Assembly: GCA_030144725.1 (NCBI GenBank)
Contig: JASKMD010000018.1
Coordinates: 6,415,469 to 6,479,468 of the forward strand
Length of the DNA stretch: 64,000 nucleotides
DNA from: Haematococcus lacustris
Lineage: Eukaryota > Chlorophyta > Chlorophyceae > Chlamydomonadales > Haematococcaceae
Direction of reading: 5' to 3'
The position numbers were made by a program, and so were the translations under genes. The notes under the pieces were generated by a model. It was not told the DNA's origin and ran no database searches. It saw nothing but the letters and a program-made list of their open reading frames with translations. Shown here piece by piece: positions 20,901-31,990 of the stretch. Position 1 is the first letter of the stretch. Every line of letters starts with the position of its first letter.

Positions 20901-23900
20901 ACCACCACTTGCAGCAGGGGTGGCAGCGGTGGCGGCAGCAGGGGTGGAAACAGCGGCAGCAGCAGAGGCAGCAGTAACAGCGACAACCAAGAGTCGCACA
21001 CTTCAGCTCCTGACCGCCTGTGCAGGGTGGCGACAGGGGCAGTAGCAGGATGAACCCTAACCTTGTAGGCTGGCTGGCAGGGCTGGTCTGGCAGGGCTGG
21101 TCTGGCAGGGCTAGTCTGGCAGGGCTGGTCTGGCAGGGCTGGTCTGGCAGGGCTAGTCTGGCAGGGCTGGTCTGGCAGGGCTGGTCTGGCAGGGCTGGTC
21201 TGGCAGGGCTAGTCTGGCAGGGCTAGTCTGGCAGGGCTGGTCTGGCAGGGCTGGTCTGGCAGGGCTAGTCTGGCAGGGCTAGTCTGGCAGGGCTAGTCTG
21301 GCAGGGCTAGTCTGGCAGGGCTAGTCTGGCAGGGCTGGTCTGGCAGGGCTAGTCTGGCAGGGCTAGTCTGGCAGGGCTAGTCTGGCAGGGCTGGTCTGGC
21401 AGGGCTGGCAGGGCCCCTAATGCAGCCACACCAGCCCTAAGCCGAATGCAGCCACACCTGAACTTTGTCGCAGCGGTCCAGGCGCACTATGCGGCCAGCT
21501 GCCCCGACCACGACGGTGCAGTCTGAGCAGCCCGACACCAGCACAGCCTGGAGCAGCAGAGCAGGGGAAGCAGCGGGGGTGGCAGCCAGAGCCAGTTCCA
21601 GACCTCACATTAGGGCAGTCGCTGCCAGATGTCACCCACACTCCTGGCCTCCCAGCGCTGTCCTCACCTCCACCAGCTTTGCAACAAAGGGGTCTGGGTA
21701 CGTGTTGAACGCCACCATCCCTGAAATGCCATGTAATGCTGCTGCTGCTACTGATGATGATGTGGGAGGGCAGCAAGGGCATGCCCCGAGGCATTACCGC
21801 CCCTGTAGCCCGCCCTGCAGCCCGCCCCTGCAGCCTGCCACCGTTACCTGCAGGGGTGTTAGGATGTACAGCACTGAGTCATGACAGTCAGTGATGCGCA
21901 GCACGCCGCCAGGCACGTCTGCCTCGCCCCGCACTATGGTGCCTTTGTGCATGCCGCTGATGGAGCTGTCATCCACCTGCCAGCAGCAGGCACCTGGCAG
22001 CACAGTGAGCAGCAGGCTGGACCGCATGGGGCAGTGCTGCTGTTGCATGGCAAGCCAAGCGCCTTAAAACAGTGCTGCAGGCTGGGTACGCGCTGGCATG
22101 CAAGGTCTAGGTGGTAGGAGAGGTGGTGATGGTGACAAGGTTTGAGGCAAAGGTGGACATGGCAGCACCTGCCCCAGCATGGCTTGCTTCAGCATGGCCA
22201 CAACCTCATGAAGACACAATGCTGCATGCTGCCAATGCTGCAGACTGCCAATGCTAGACACTGCCACTGCAAGTGATGCAGACTGACACCACCAGCTTGG
22301 CTGTCGCCACTAAGACCACACTGCTGCCGCTCACAAACTATATGCTGTTGCCTTTGCCGCTGCTGCCACTATCAGGGTCCTGGCTGTGGCCCCTCAGTGC
22401 GGCAGCAATGCCCACCGCCCTGCCAGTAACAGCGCAACCCACTTAGCCTGTAACTCCCACTGAGAGCGACAGGTCCGGCAGCAGGGCTTCGCCAGGCAAG
22501 GGCCAGGCAGACCTACCCTCGCCCCTGTTCCTACTACATCCACCCTGCTGCCTTCAACCACTGAGAGTGACAGGTCAGGCAGCAGGCACAGCAGGAGGAG
22601 TGTAGCAGAACTGCCCTTGCCCCTGTCCCTGCTGCACCCAGTTCTATAGCACTGTCTAGTCAGCAGGTGGCCCTGCCGGTGACGGTGCCACCCACCTGGC
22701 CTGTGGGTCCCACCAGCCCGCAGTGGCGCTGCGCCCGGGGAGACGCACACGCGCCAGGGCCAAAGGGGGCCGTGGCCATGCCATACGAGGGGGCTGTGGA
22801 GTAGCCAAAGCGTGGCGAGTCCACTGTCTCCTCATGCCACAGCTGCCGCAGGGCAGCCACCGCCACATCCACTGGCGTGCTGGCCCCTGGAGCTGACAAC
22901 CCTGGCACTAGGCTGCTGATAGGGGTGGCCTGCCGCTGCTGGGGGGGCTGCATGAGGAAGCGCAGGCGGTCTAGCTCCAAGGCGGTGATGGTGGTGGGAG
23001 GGTCCCCGCTGGCCCCACCACCACTGCCCAGGCCTAGGCCCAGTAGCATGGCCTTGGTGTGGGTGGCTGGGCTGCCTGAGGTGGCGGCTGGACTGCTGGT
23101 GCTGGGGTCTCTGGTTTCAGGGGCTGGCTTGGTCAGGGACAGCTCACATAGGAAGCGCAGGTTGCGGCGGATGTAGTCGCCAAAGCCACGCAGGGCATGC
23201 GTCTGGTTACGGAGATGCTGTTGTAGCTGCTGACGCAGCAGGGCTTTGCCTGTGGGCCAGCGTGCAGAAACACACAAGGAAGACACCATGGGCAAGCCTG
23301 GGTAGGGTGTAAGGCTGAGGCTGCGAGGCTGAGGGCTCAGGCGGGCACGAGGTTGAGCAAGCTGGTGCCATCCACCAATGTCCTCATTGCAGTGCTCTGG
23401 TGTACCAACTCACCTGACGCTATGGATTTGCCAAAGGACCTTGTGGGGGACAGCATACCATCTGTTGGCATAGGCATAAGCCCTGCCTCAGGCCACACTT
23501 CCTGATTGTCGGGCCTTAGAGCCTCCTTGCTGAACAATTGCGCAAACAAAAAGAACGATACTTCGTGTGCAAAAATCTGCTCAGACCCCGGCATAGGCCA
23601 GTCGGAAGACGTCCTGTTCAGAACCGACAGGGAGCCCAACACCTCCCCAAGCATATCTGCTTGCGAGCTAGTGAGCTCCAGCGCTGATGCCAACTCGGCA
23701 CTGCTGAGGACGCCTGCGAGTATTTACGAATCGAGCCGATCAAAAGCGGCTCGTCAAGTCCGCCTGTTCTACTACCTTCCCTGTGCTCTCTGCAAACCCA
23801 CATTGGCCCCCGACTGTGCCGCTGCTCTTCATGAGAAGTTTGCGGTGCATACTCAGCAGTGTAGCCTGGGAATCGAGCTGCGGGCATAGCGCCTGAAGGG

Positions 23901-23967
23901 GGAGCAGCCCGTACTCCCATACTTCTAGTCGTGGCTGTAGCTGCATCAGAAGCTGTATACCATACAA
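17952..23967 (-). CDS. TBCCD1: TBCC domain-containing protein 1 (Chlamydomonas ASQ2 family)
   Basis: Ten phase-consistent exons: 23802-23967, 23414-23713, 22696-23249, 21848-21976, 21458-21547, 20545-20685, 19636-19996, 18947-19186, 18431-18555 and 17952-18122, giving about 758 residues. TBCCD1 is a centrosome/basal-body protein; its Chlamydomonas homologue ASQ2 links mother and daughter centrioles and sets their number and position. Matching segments in order: WEYGLLPL near the N-terminus; the TBCC beta-helix (residues about 341-490) with RITDCHDSVLYILTPLQ, VLVSGCSDCTVVVG, CTLHLATPRPPLLVGDCR and LAPFNTRYEHQ; then LLPPEDFLPFVVPFKG; then AYERALHKKL and EWLSSNSLLRQIYDL at the C-terminus. All correspond to human and plant TBCCD1. 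Human TBCCD1 is about 550 residues; the excess is low-complexity insertion in exons 3, 7 and 8. The start could be Met at 23967 or 23946. Confidence 0.92.
19318..19382. repeat. 14-bp GGGTGTGACCCCCA tandem repeat in TBCCD1 intron
   Basis: Five units between TBCCD1 exons 18947-19186 and 19636-19996. Each unit is partly self-complementary (GGGTGTGACCCCC). Confidence 0.9.
21066..21415. repeat. 14-bp GGCAGGGCTRGTCT tandem array in TBCCD1 intron
   Basis: About 25 copies of a 14-bp unit whose only common variation is A/G at one position. It lies in the intron between TBCCD1 exons 20545-20685 and 21458-21547, so the open frame through it is not coding. Confidence 0.96.
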
Positions 23968-24548
23968 GCCCTAAACAGTTTGTCGCGCAAGGCCCACCCC
24001 GAACGTTGCCATTTAGTTTGCACGCCGGGCAGCGCAACTAGATCAGAGCTCTGTGATAGCCTCCAGCGACGCCTGCACGCTTGCTCGGTTTGCAGCAATT
24101 TGAATGCAAGAGTTCGTTTCGCAAACTCGATCAATTGCGCATGCAAGCTCCCCCCGTTGGCCAGCATCTAAATGTCGTTGCATCCACGGAGATCACAAAT
24201 TCCCCGTAGACACAGCACAGGGGTGGGCAACCGAGTGCTGCAGGCATCTAATTTGAAAGATGAGGCGGCGGCAGAGGCAAAGACAGCAACCGGAGCTGGG
24301 GCTGCAACGGATCCCTGTTTAGCTTCATGGCCTCATCGGGCCCCAACACTGCATGTGCAATCCTAATGTGAACCTTCCGGCCCCAGTTGCCACATTGCTG
24401 CAGCCATAGCAACAAAGACGCCAGCAGGGGAAACGGGGTGAACATGAAGCCAAGCATAGGCATTGAGACACCCTGCTCTTCTCTGGAGTGTCCTCCACCC
24501 ATACCCTGGGTGCAGGCCAGCCTTGTGGAGCTTAGCAGCCTGTTCCTG
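23968..24548. other. TBCCD1-PEX16 intergenic region
   Basis: 5' flank of TBCCD1 and 3' flank of PEX16, both minus strand. An open stretch (24167 downward, MLANGGSLHAQLIEFAKRTL) could be an alternative first exon of TBCCD1 but was not needed for the model. No TATA box recognised. Confidence 0.45.
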
Positions 24549-27500
24549 TCACGCAGTGTAGCTATAGTAGGTTGTCACAGTGTCCAGCAAGCCGGCCAGG
24601 TAGGAGGTCAGGGTTCCGATCAAGGGCACCCTGGCAGTGCGTAGCTGAACAGCTGCTGTCGGCTTCCTGCAACCAGTCAAGCCATGCCACCCAAGTTGCA
24701 TATAGCTTCAGCAATGCAGTACACGGCTTTAGAAGTTGATAACCCGTATAAGCATGACAGGCTACTGGGCTGTGCCCATCACCTGACCCACCTGACAAAG
24801 GCATCCACAAAGGGTGGGCGCACGAGGTACAGCAGCAGCCGGCGCCTGCGCTCTGCCAGCTCTGCGGCCTCGCCTGGTGTCCAGTGCTGGGCTGCAAGGC
24901 CTCTGCAGCCATGCAGCCACATTGCATGCTAACAGCGCAGGGCAGGGCGCTGGGAGGGGGGTGCTCTGAGGGAGCAGGCAGTCAACTTCTCCCCACCTTC
25001 CTCAGCCCCATTCCAAGACCCTCGTGCCCTCCTTGCACCGTCCACCTTGCAACCCCCTGCCGCCTCACACCCCTTAGCAGTGCCAGCCACCACCTGGCCC
25101 CCTTGTACCGTTCAAAACCTGCTGCTCACACACACCTGACCAGAGCCAGGCTAAGCAGCGACGTGCTGCCGTCGGTGCTCCCGCCCATCTCTTCTCCGTG
25201 TGCCTGGCCTTCCCACTCCGCGCTCCTCAGCATGCTGCTGCCAGCGTCTGGCCGGTTGCCTGTGCCTGGCTTGAGCCCGGGGGCCAGGGGCAGGGTGAGG
25301 CGTGGCAGGCCAGTGGCCGCAGCTGCCAGCTGCAGCAGCAGCTTGCCGCGCTGCGTGAAGTAGGCACTGAGCAGATCAAGAGCCAGGGAGCCCCACCAGG
25401 GTCGCCAGTTGCTGCCGCCATACCTAGAGGCACACCCACAGGCGCACCCGCCCTGTGTTGCAGCAACATCTGATACAAGATATAAAGTGGTAAAGATGTT
25501 GAGTGAAACAGTTGGGCGGAATGGGTCTAAGGATGTCTGGGGCAGCAGCAGTGTGCCATGTGTTGTGCGTCCATGGTGATGGTGATCAGAGGCGAGTGGC
25601 GATTGTGGCTACAGCCTCACACTAGGATGCAGGACATACAGCCACAGCACAGCTTGAAGAGCAAGTTCTTGAGCATGCGGTAGCATGGAGGCATAGAGAC
25701 ATGGGCCATGGGGACATGGTGATGCCATGGTCCATCCACACCATGTCGTCACACCATGATGTGAGTCAACCGTGACATGGGCCATGCATAGTAGGGGTGC
25801 ACAGTGGGGGCCGCAGCCCAAGCCACCCTACCTGTGAAGCAAGCTGCAGTACATGGCAGGTCGCCATACATGCAGCATCTCTCCCAGCCACATCAGGTTC
25901 AACCCTCTGTGCCTCAAGGCCTTGGCTGTCATCCCTGCTGCAGGCAGGCAAGCCGGGAGTGAGCAGGCAGGCGGGCAGGCAGCAGCAGCAGCAGGACCCA
26001 GCGTAATAAGGTAGAGCAGGGATGGGTTGGTGCAAGAGGTGAAGCACAGGCTGTCATGGTGTCTGCCGCATCAGGGTGCCGCACTGGGTTCCTTTTCATT
26101 AGGGTGTTACTAACATCGTTGGCCATCGCAAGCAAAGCCATGGTTTGATCCGCCTACCTGGTGGTGCGTGCGACCAGCTATAGCTTGCTTGCTGCTGCCG
26201 CTGCTGCTGCTGCTGCTCTTGCTGCTGCTGCCTGTCATACTCGTCAACCCAGTCAGGGCAGGTTGAAGTTGCGGCCTGGTCTTTGCTCCTCACGTCCCCC
26301 TGCCAGCAAAGTGAGCCTGACACTCTTGGCACTGCCCCAGCAGCATGTTGCTTGCCGGCTGATGCTGCTCCTGCTGTTGCTCCTGGCACTGGCTGAGCTG
26401 ATGCTGTCATGAGGCCGGCTCCTTTTGGCTGCCAGCACCCGGCTTTAGCTGGAGTTTGCCCCAGTGCTGGTACCTTGTCCCAGTCAATGCCATGCGAAGA
26501 GGTAAGGTGGTGCTGACCTAGACCTGCTGCTGGTTTGGATCTGGGTAAGCTGCTCATCTGATGCTGCCAGGCAGCTCCAGCCCGGTGAGATAAACAGAGC
26601 AGCCAGGAGGCGAGACGATGCAGCCTGCTGCCCATGTCATTGGCAGCATCAGCCCCAACACTTGCTAGGCTGGTGTATCGACTGCGCAAGCGGGCGAATG
26701 CGGTTGCCACCTCCTGTGAAGCAAAGGTTCAGCATCTAGTCATTGGTGTGTCAGGCAGATGGGAAAGGATGGGCCTCAAGTGTCCACAACCTCTTGCTGT
26801 CCTTCCCATGCAAGCTGTGAGTCTTCGTCTAGTACAATACGTTTGGAGCATTCCTGTCATCATGCACTACCGCAAAATAACATAGCACGTGACACAACCA
26901 GAAGAACCCGTTACAGTCGAACATCAATGACTATTTGCAAAAAAGTCGCACCCAATGTGGGGGTCGAACCCACGACCTATCCCTTAGGAAGGGATCGCTC
27001 TATCCACTGAGCTAATCGGGCAGTTTGCTGCTACGAGTTTCTGTGCAGGCATCACAAATAATCTTGCTTATAGCCATGTAACATGTCCTTCACGTGCCTT
27101 CCACCCAAAACATGAGCTGCTCAGGTATGCTAGTCAACTGTCGCAAAGTGCAGGCTGTAAAGCACATTTCCCCTAGACGACACCCTAGCAGTTAGCCGTA
27201 CATCACCCCCCCTAGCCAAGCCAGTTTTCTTGCATCCCGCTGAGTTTGTAGCTGACAAAACAATTAATCTGCACGCCTCTACTCCCCTGTGGTGTATGCA
27301 AGCCCCATGTGCACCTTCAGTTGCCCATCCCCCATCACTCATGCTATTGCATACCTGTAACCCTTGTTCTGACGCTATAAGGTCCATGTCCTCCGAGCTG
27401 GGTTTGCTGAGGAACAGGTGACCCGAGTGTTGCGACCAGCACATCATCTTCAGGCAGCTCCTGCAGCAAGGGATATGCCCTGCTTGCTATGCACTAGCAT

Positions 27501-28019
27501 CACTGCTAATCAATAAGACTTGTAGGGTTGTGCACCCTCACTTGACTACTTCGAGCACAGTCAGGGGGCCGTATCGACTCATTTTCCCCATGTTTTCCAA
27601 ATGCATAGCCCGTAGTTCATATATCACTTCCACCTGCGTAAGCACCACAGCCCCAGCACAACACATTGCCACCACCCCTGCTGTCATGCCTGAGTAGGCT
27701 GGATGGGCAGGTGAGACCCATACAACTCCTACTGCTGTGGTGGTGCTGTGTTTGCATACATGGTCACCTGCTCCAGCATGTCCAGCCAGATAGCTGCAGC
27801 TGGTTTGGGAGCTGGCAAATCTGCCTCCTCCAGGATGTGCTGGTGGAAAACGCTGAGCAAGCCCACGACAGCGTGGTAAGCCTCATAAGCCACCTCTGAA
27901 GACTCCCCATTGGTCCTCGCTGGGTTCCAGACCGTTAAGTATAGCAACCAGTCGAGGTTGCTGACGATGCCGGGGTGCTGGCACACCCAGGCCTTGTAAG
28001 CTCCTAATGCCGTAGACAT
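24549..28019 (-). CDS. PEX16: Peroxin-16
   Basis: Eight exons, all in phase: 27768-28019, 27542-27633, 27355-27460, 26158-26713, 25832-25934, 25136-25423, 24792-24902 and 24549-24666, giving about 541 residues. PEX16 is an integral peroxisomal membrane protein that recruits PEX3 and inserts membrane proteins during peroxisome biogenesis. Matches: GAYKAWVCQHPGIVSNLDWL at the N-terminus; KSCLKMMCWSQHSG after the second intron; LMWLGEMLHVWRPAMYCSLL followed by RYGGSNWRPWWGSLALDLL, the most conserved PEX16 block; ERRRRLLLYLVRPPF; and VPLIGTLTSYLAGLLDTVTT with a YYSYTA tail. Plant PEX16 is near 370 residues; the excess is mostly a 185-codon low-complexity insert with polyglutamine in exon 4. An in-frame Met 18 codons upstream (28073) is possible. 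A tRNA-Arg gene sits in intron 3. Confidence 0.93.
26939..26944 (-). terminator. Pol III terminator of tRNA-Arg
   Basis: A run of six T on the transcribed strand begins four bases after the tRNA discriminator base, the standard RNA polymerase III stop. Confidence 0.85.
26949..27021 (-). tRNA. tRNA-Arg (anticodon CCU)
   Basis: A 73-nt cloverleaf on minus: 7-bp acceptor stem (GCCCGAT with ATTGGGT, G-U at pairs 1 and 5), D arm GCTC/GAGC, anticodon stem ATCCC/GGGAT with loop TTCCTAA (anticodon CCT, reads AGG), T arm GTGGG/CCCAC with TTCGACC loop. No intron. It lies within PEX16 intron 3 in the same orientation. Confidence 0.96.
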
Positions 28020-28447
28020 GGCTACGCGGTGCCACGGGAGCGGAGCACAGGCGCGGGTTGAAACCTCACTCAAACTGATTTACAGTGACTTGCTTCATAC
28101 GATGCAGTTTTGTCAAAGTGTCCTTACCAGCAGTGCTAGTATCTCTACCTCAAGGCCTGGGCCGCCTAAAGCGCAAGTGACTCGACCATTAAGCATTGAG
28201 AGCCCAGTTCATGTAAACGCAGGCTCACTCAAGGTTTGCATGCTTCCCTCACAATTTGTGTGTGCAACAGGACAAGGAGGCAACAAGGCGGGTTGATCAC
28301 AAGTGTACACCCATCTGCAGCCGCATGTTTCCCCTACTATTGTGGGCAAGGGCTTCGTTACCTGTAATCCGGTCTGTTTGCATGCAGCAAGCATCCGGCA
28401 CCAATACCTGATTCGCTACCCCAACCCGAGAAAATGAAAGCAACAGC
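28020..28447. other. PEX16 5' flank with dispersed repeat copy
   Basis: Contains a roughly 110-bp copy (28322-28434) of the sequence at 843-955. The last 50 bp are nearly identical. No gene. Confidence 0.6.
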
Positions 28448-30158
28448 TTAGGCATTGCCTAGTAAACATGCTACTGTGCTACAGGCTGCTGGGCTACAGG
28501 CTGCTGGGCTAGGGCCTTGGGGGCTCGGTCTCGCAGCTTCTTGAAGCCCAATGCTGGGTACTCCGTGCCCTGGGCAGGAAGCCTTGCTCGGTGTTGCCAC
28601 CTGCATCGCAGCACCCCACCTTCCACAGGTGCACACACTCCACACAAGGCAACAGCTGCTGGAGCGTTGTCCAGAACTCCAGGCCCCACAACAGCCCCCC
28701 AAACTTGAAGGCCAGCGTCTTGGTGCTCTGGCACAATGGGCCAGGGCCCGCAGGCTGTAGACACTGGCACTCAGATTGACGGTGTGCATTTGGATCACAT
28801 CGGCTCCCAGCTGCACCAGCTGCTGGACCACAGGCGGCCTGCCAGACCCACAGCCAGGCTTGAGGCTGGGCTGGCTCATCGGCTGGGCGGCTGGCACAGG
28901 CTTCTCACCAGACATCAAATCAAGGCACTGGATCTGCACCCCCGCTCTGCACTGCAACGCCAGGGCTGACAGGACCGCATCTGGCGGCATTTCCCAGCTG
29001 CCACGCACGCACCCAATTGATAGCGGCTGCGCCAGGCTGCGTAGGGGGGGGCAAGCGGCAGTGGCCCAATCCCAGTAGGGGTGCTCTTTAGCTCCGCAGC
29101 GCACCTCCAGGTGGCGCCAGCTGCCCCGGGCCCCAGCCCTGGACTCAGCCAGGTCAGTGAAGGCTTGCACACCGAGGCGGGTGATCTGGGTGGCTGCCAG
29201 CAGGGCGCCCAGGGTCTGCATCCCGCTCACCACCACACATGGCAGCACCAACTCCTGCAGGTTGGGCAGGTCCCTCAGCGCTGCTGTATGCCAGGCTGGT
29301 CCAGGTCCCAGCTGCCTCTTCCCCCATCTGTTATGAGCACCCACAGCCGCGGCGAGAGGCTGAGAGCTGTGAGGGCCTGAGTCAGAGACTGATCACACAG
29401 GTGGAGGGTGAGGTGCGTGTGGTGGGCGGGAAGGGGAGTCAGGCTGGGCAGGGCCGGCACTCCCAGCAGACTAAGCTGGGCCAACTGGATGCCGGTAAAT
29501 AGGGCGTCCTGCCAAGCGGGCCCCCCCTGCACTAGGGTCACCTTGTCCAGGCATAGCTGACGCAAGCGCTGTGACAGCTGCGGGTGAGCTCAGCAGGCTG
29601 TGCAGCGCCGGGACGGTCAGGGCCGAGCAGCTCAGACTCAGCTACTTCAAGCCAGGGTAGTTTGTGGCCAGCATGTCAGTGCAGGCAAGTGGCCATCGCT
29701 GGAGGGAGGTGATACGGCAGGCTTCACGCAGGCCAAGGCGCTCCACAGCTGCCAACACGCCAGAGCTGCTGGAAACGGCTCTGATGAATCACCCTTCGTC
29801 GTTCCTGATAGCCACCTTCGTGACAATGAGGCTGAGTGGCATGCTCAGAGTTGAAGAGTATCCCGCACGTATGCGGGCAGAAGAGGCGCATCGGGCGGTT
29901 CCGCTTGCCATCTCACGTAGATGCACGGCAGGACCGATGTAACTGGGGGTCCACGTCCTTCATGTGCTGCAAGATTCGGCACAACACATCATTGCGCAGC
30001 CTGGTCTGATCTAGCGCTGCAGCCTTCGACCCTTCGCCGATGCACACATCCATAACGAAGGGTGTGCACAAGATCGACAGCACCAGCAAGATGACACCGC
30101 GTTGGCGATGGTGATGGAGGGAAAGGGGCACGTCGGCGGGAATGGCAGCAAAACCCAT
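28448..30158 (-). pseudogene. F-box/leucine-rich-repeat protein, decayed
   Basis: Reading on minus from 30158, a short F-box-like segment (RLRNDVLCRILQHMKDVDP) precedes leucine-rich-repeat-like text spread over several frames: LREACRITSLQRWPLACTDM, then a TAG stop in front of LSLSCSALTVPALHSLL, then RQLCLDKVTL and LAQLSLLGVPALPSL, then DLPNLQELVLPCVVVSG and QITRLGVQAFTDL in another frame, then TLAFKFGGLLWGLEFW in a third. No good splice sites were found that join these frames. F-box/LRR proteins normally recruit substrates to SCF ubiquitin ligases; this copy looks inactivated by a nonsense change and frameshifts. Assembly error or unrecognised introns remain possible. Confidence 0.55.
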
Positions 30159-30930
30159 GATCCATGATTAGGGATCGTCCCATCCACGTAGATGTACGCA
30201 AGTCTTGTCTTCCTCCTCCATGCCAAATCAGTAGGGATCGTCCTATCTACGTAGATAGACGTAGATCTAACTGGTAGATTAGATGGTTAGACCGGATCTA
30301 ACATCCCAGCCTAATGTTAGACCTTCTAGCCTAATCTAATGTTATACTGATGGTTTGCGGCCGAGTGTGAGGGGAGTGAGGGAGTTTGCGCCGGACGCTG
30401 TGACGCCCGTTCTTTGCAGGGAAGGCATCAGCGCGCTGCGCTGAGCAGGATGGGCGTCACAGCTCGCATCGGGGCCAAGTTTGCGGCCTGGTCACTCGCA
30501 AACTGTGAGAGCAACCTTGAAGCAAGGCTCTGAATGCGGCCATGATACATGAGCACTGTAAGCCTCATCACATTGCAAGCTGCATCCCAGACGCTTTGGC
30601 TTGGTCGCGATGTTTTCGATGGGATGCCCTGCCGATGGTAGGCCGATGGTTTAGGCACCGTTACATCCGGCATAGGCCATTACCTAGGTACAGACCTCCG
30701 GGGAGACGGGTTGACAAGTCGACAGGGCCCAGTAAGGAGCAAATATATATGCGCAGCCGTCAGACAACAAGAGAAACTCAAAGCAAGGACAGTGTGAGGT
30801 GTAGGGCAGTAGGTCAGGGCTGGGCTGGGGAGGCCATGCAATGACATGACAGGCATGGCTGGCAGTGGGTGGGGCATGGCATGGCATGGCTGGCAGTGGG
30901 TAGTGCATGGCATGGGGATAGGTATGAAGG
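30159..30930. other. Intergenic region
   Basis: No gene seen. Positions 30170-30270 hold two copies of an AGGGATCGTCC(C/T)AT-CTACGTAGAT motif, and 30270-30345 is AT-rich with repeated TCTAAT/TTAGAC words. Confidence 0.5.
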
Positions 30931-30934
30931 GGCA

Positions 30935-31990
30935 GAGGTGGGGAGGGGAGGGTCAGGGCAGGGCAAGCATGGGGAGGGGCAGGGCTGGGCCTGGTTGGAA
31001 GGGGGTGTGGCAGGGCTGGGAGGGGCAGGGCTGGGAGGGGCAGGGCATAGCTGGGAGGGGCAGGGCAGGGCTGGGAGGGGAGGGGCAGGGCTGGGAGGGG
31101 AGGGGCAGGGCAGGGCTGGGCTGGGAGGGGGTGGGGCAGGGCTGGGAGGAGAGGGGCAGGGCAAGGCCGGGAGGGGTGGGGCAGGGCAGGGCTGGGAGGG
31201 GTGGGGCAGGGCTGGGAGGGGAGGGGCAGGGCTGGGAGGGGGTGGAACAGGGCTGGGAGAGGAGGGGCAGGGCTGGGAGGGGATGGGGCAGGGCTTGGAG
31301 GGGAGGGGCAGGGCAGAGCTGGGAGGGGTTGGGGCAGGGCTGGGAGGGGAGGGGCAGGGCAAGGCTGGGAGGGAGTGGGGCAGGGCTGGGAGGGGTGGGG
31401 CAGGGCTGGGAGGGGGTGGGGCAGGGCTGGGAGGGGAGGGGAGGGGCAGGGCAGGGCTGGGAGGGGTGGGGCAGGGCTGGGAGGGGTGGGGCAGGGCAGG
31501 GCTGGGAGGGGAGGGGAGGGGCAGGGCTGGGAGGGAAGGGGCAGGGCAGGGCTGGGAGGGGTGGGGCAGGGCTGGGAGGGGAGGGGCAGGGCAGGGCTGG
31601 GAGGGGGCAGGGCAGGGCTGGGAGGGGTGGGGCAGGGCAGGGCTGGGAGGGGAGGGGCAGGGCTGGGAGGGGAGGGGCATGGCAGGGCTGGGAGGGGAGG
31701 GGCATGGCAGGGCTGGGAGGGGTGGGGCAGGGCTGGGAGGGGAGGGGAGGGGCAGGGCAGGGCTGGGAGGGGTGGGGCAGGGCTGGGAGGGGTGGGGCAG
31801 GGCAGGGCAGGGCTGGGAGGGGAGGGGCAGGGCTGGGAGGGGAGGGGCAGGGCAGGGCTGGGAGGGGTGGGGCAGGGCTGGGAGGGGAGGGGCAGGGCTG
31901 GGAGGGGTGGGGCAGGGCTGGGAGGGGAGGGGCATGGCAGGGCTGGGAGGGGTGGGGCAGGGCTGGGAGGGGTGGGGCAGGGCTGGTGGT
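30935..31990. repeat. 1-kb GGGCAGGGCTGGGAGGGG minisatellite
   Basis: About 50 units of roughly 18-24 bp with GGGAGGGGAGG and GGGAGGGGTGG variants. The plus strand is very G-rich. The same unit family occurs at 35.6-35.9 kb (reverse complement) and 38.2-38.7 kb. Long open frames predicted across it are repeat artefacts. Confidence 0.97.

Noticed and set aside
21665..21740. Possible extra TBCCD1 exon reading MVAFNTYPDPFVAKLVE
   Set aside because: Its phase does not join neatly to the flanking exons, and direct splicing of 21848 to 21547 matches the known TBCC domain without insertion.
25136..28019. Assigning the 24.5-28 kb exons to TBCCD1 as one long gene
   Set aside because: The LMWLGEMLHVWRP block, the YYSYTA end and the N-terminal GAYKAWV identify a separate PEX16 gene ending at 24549.
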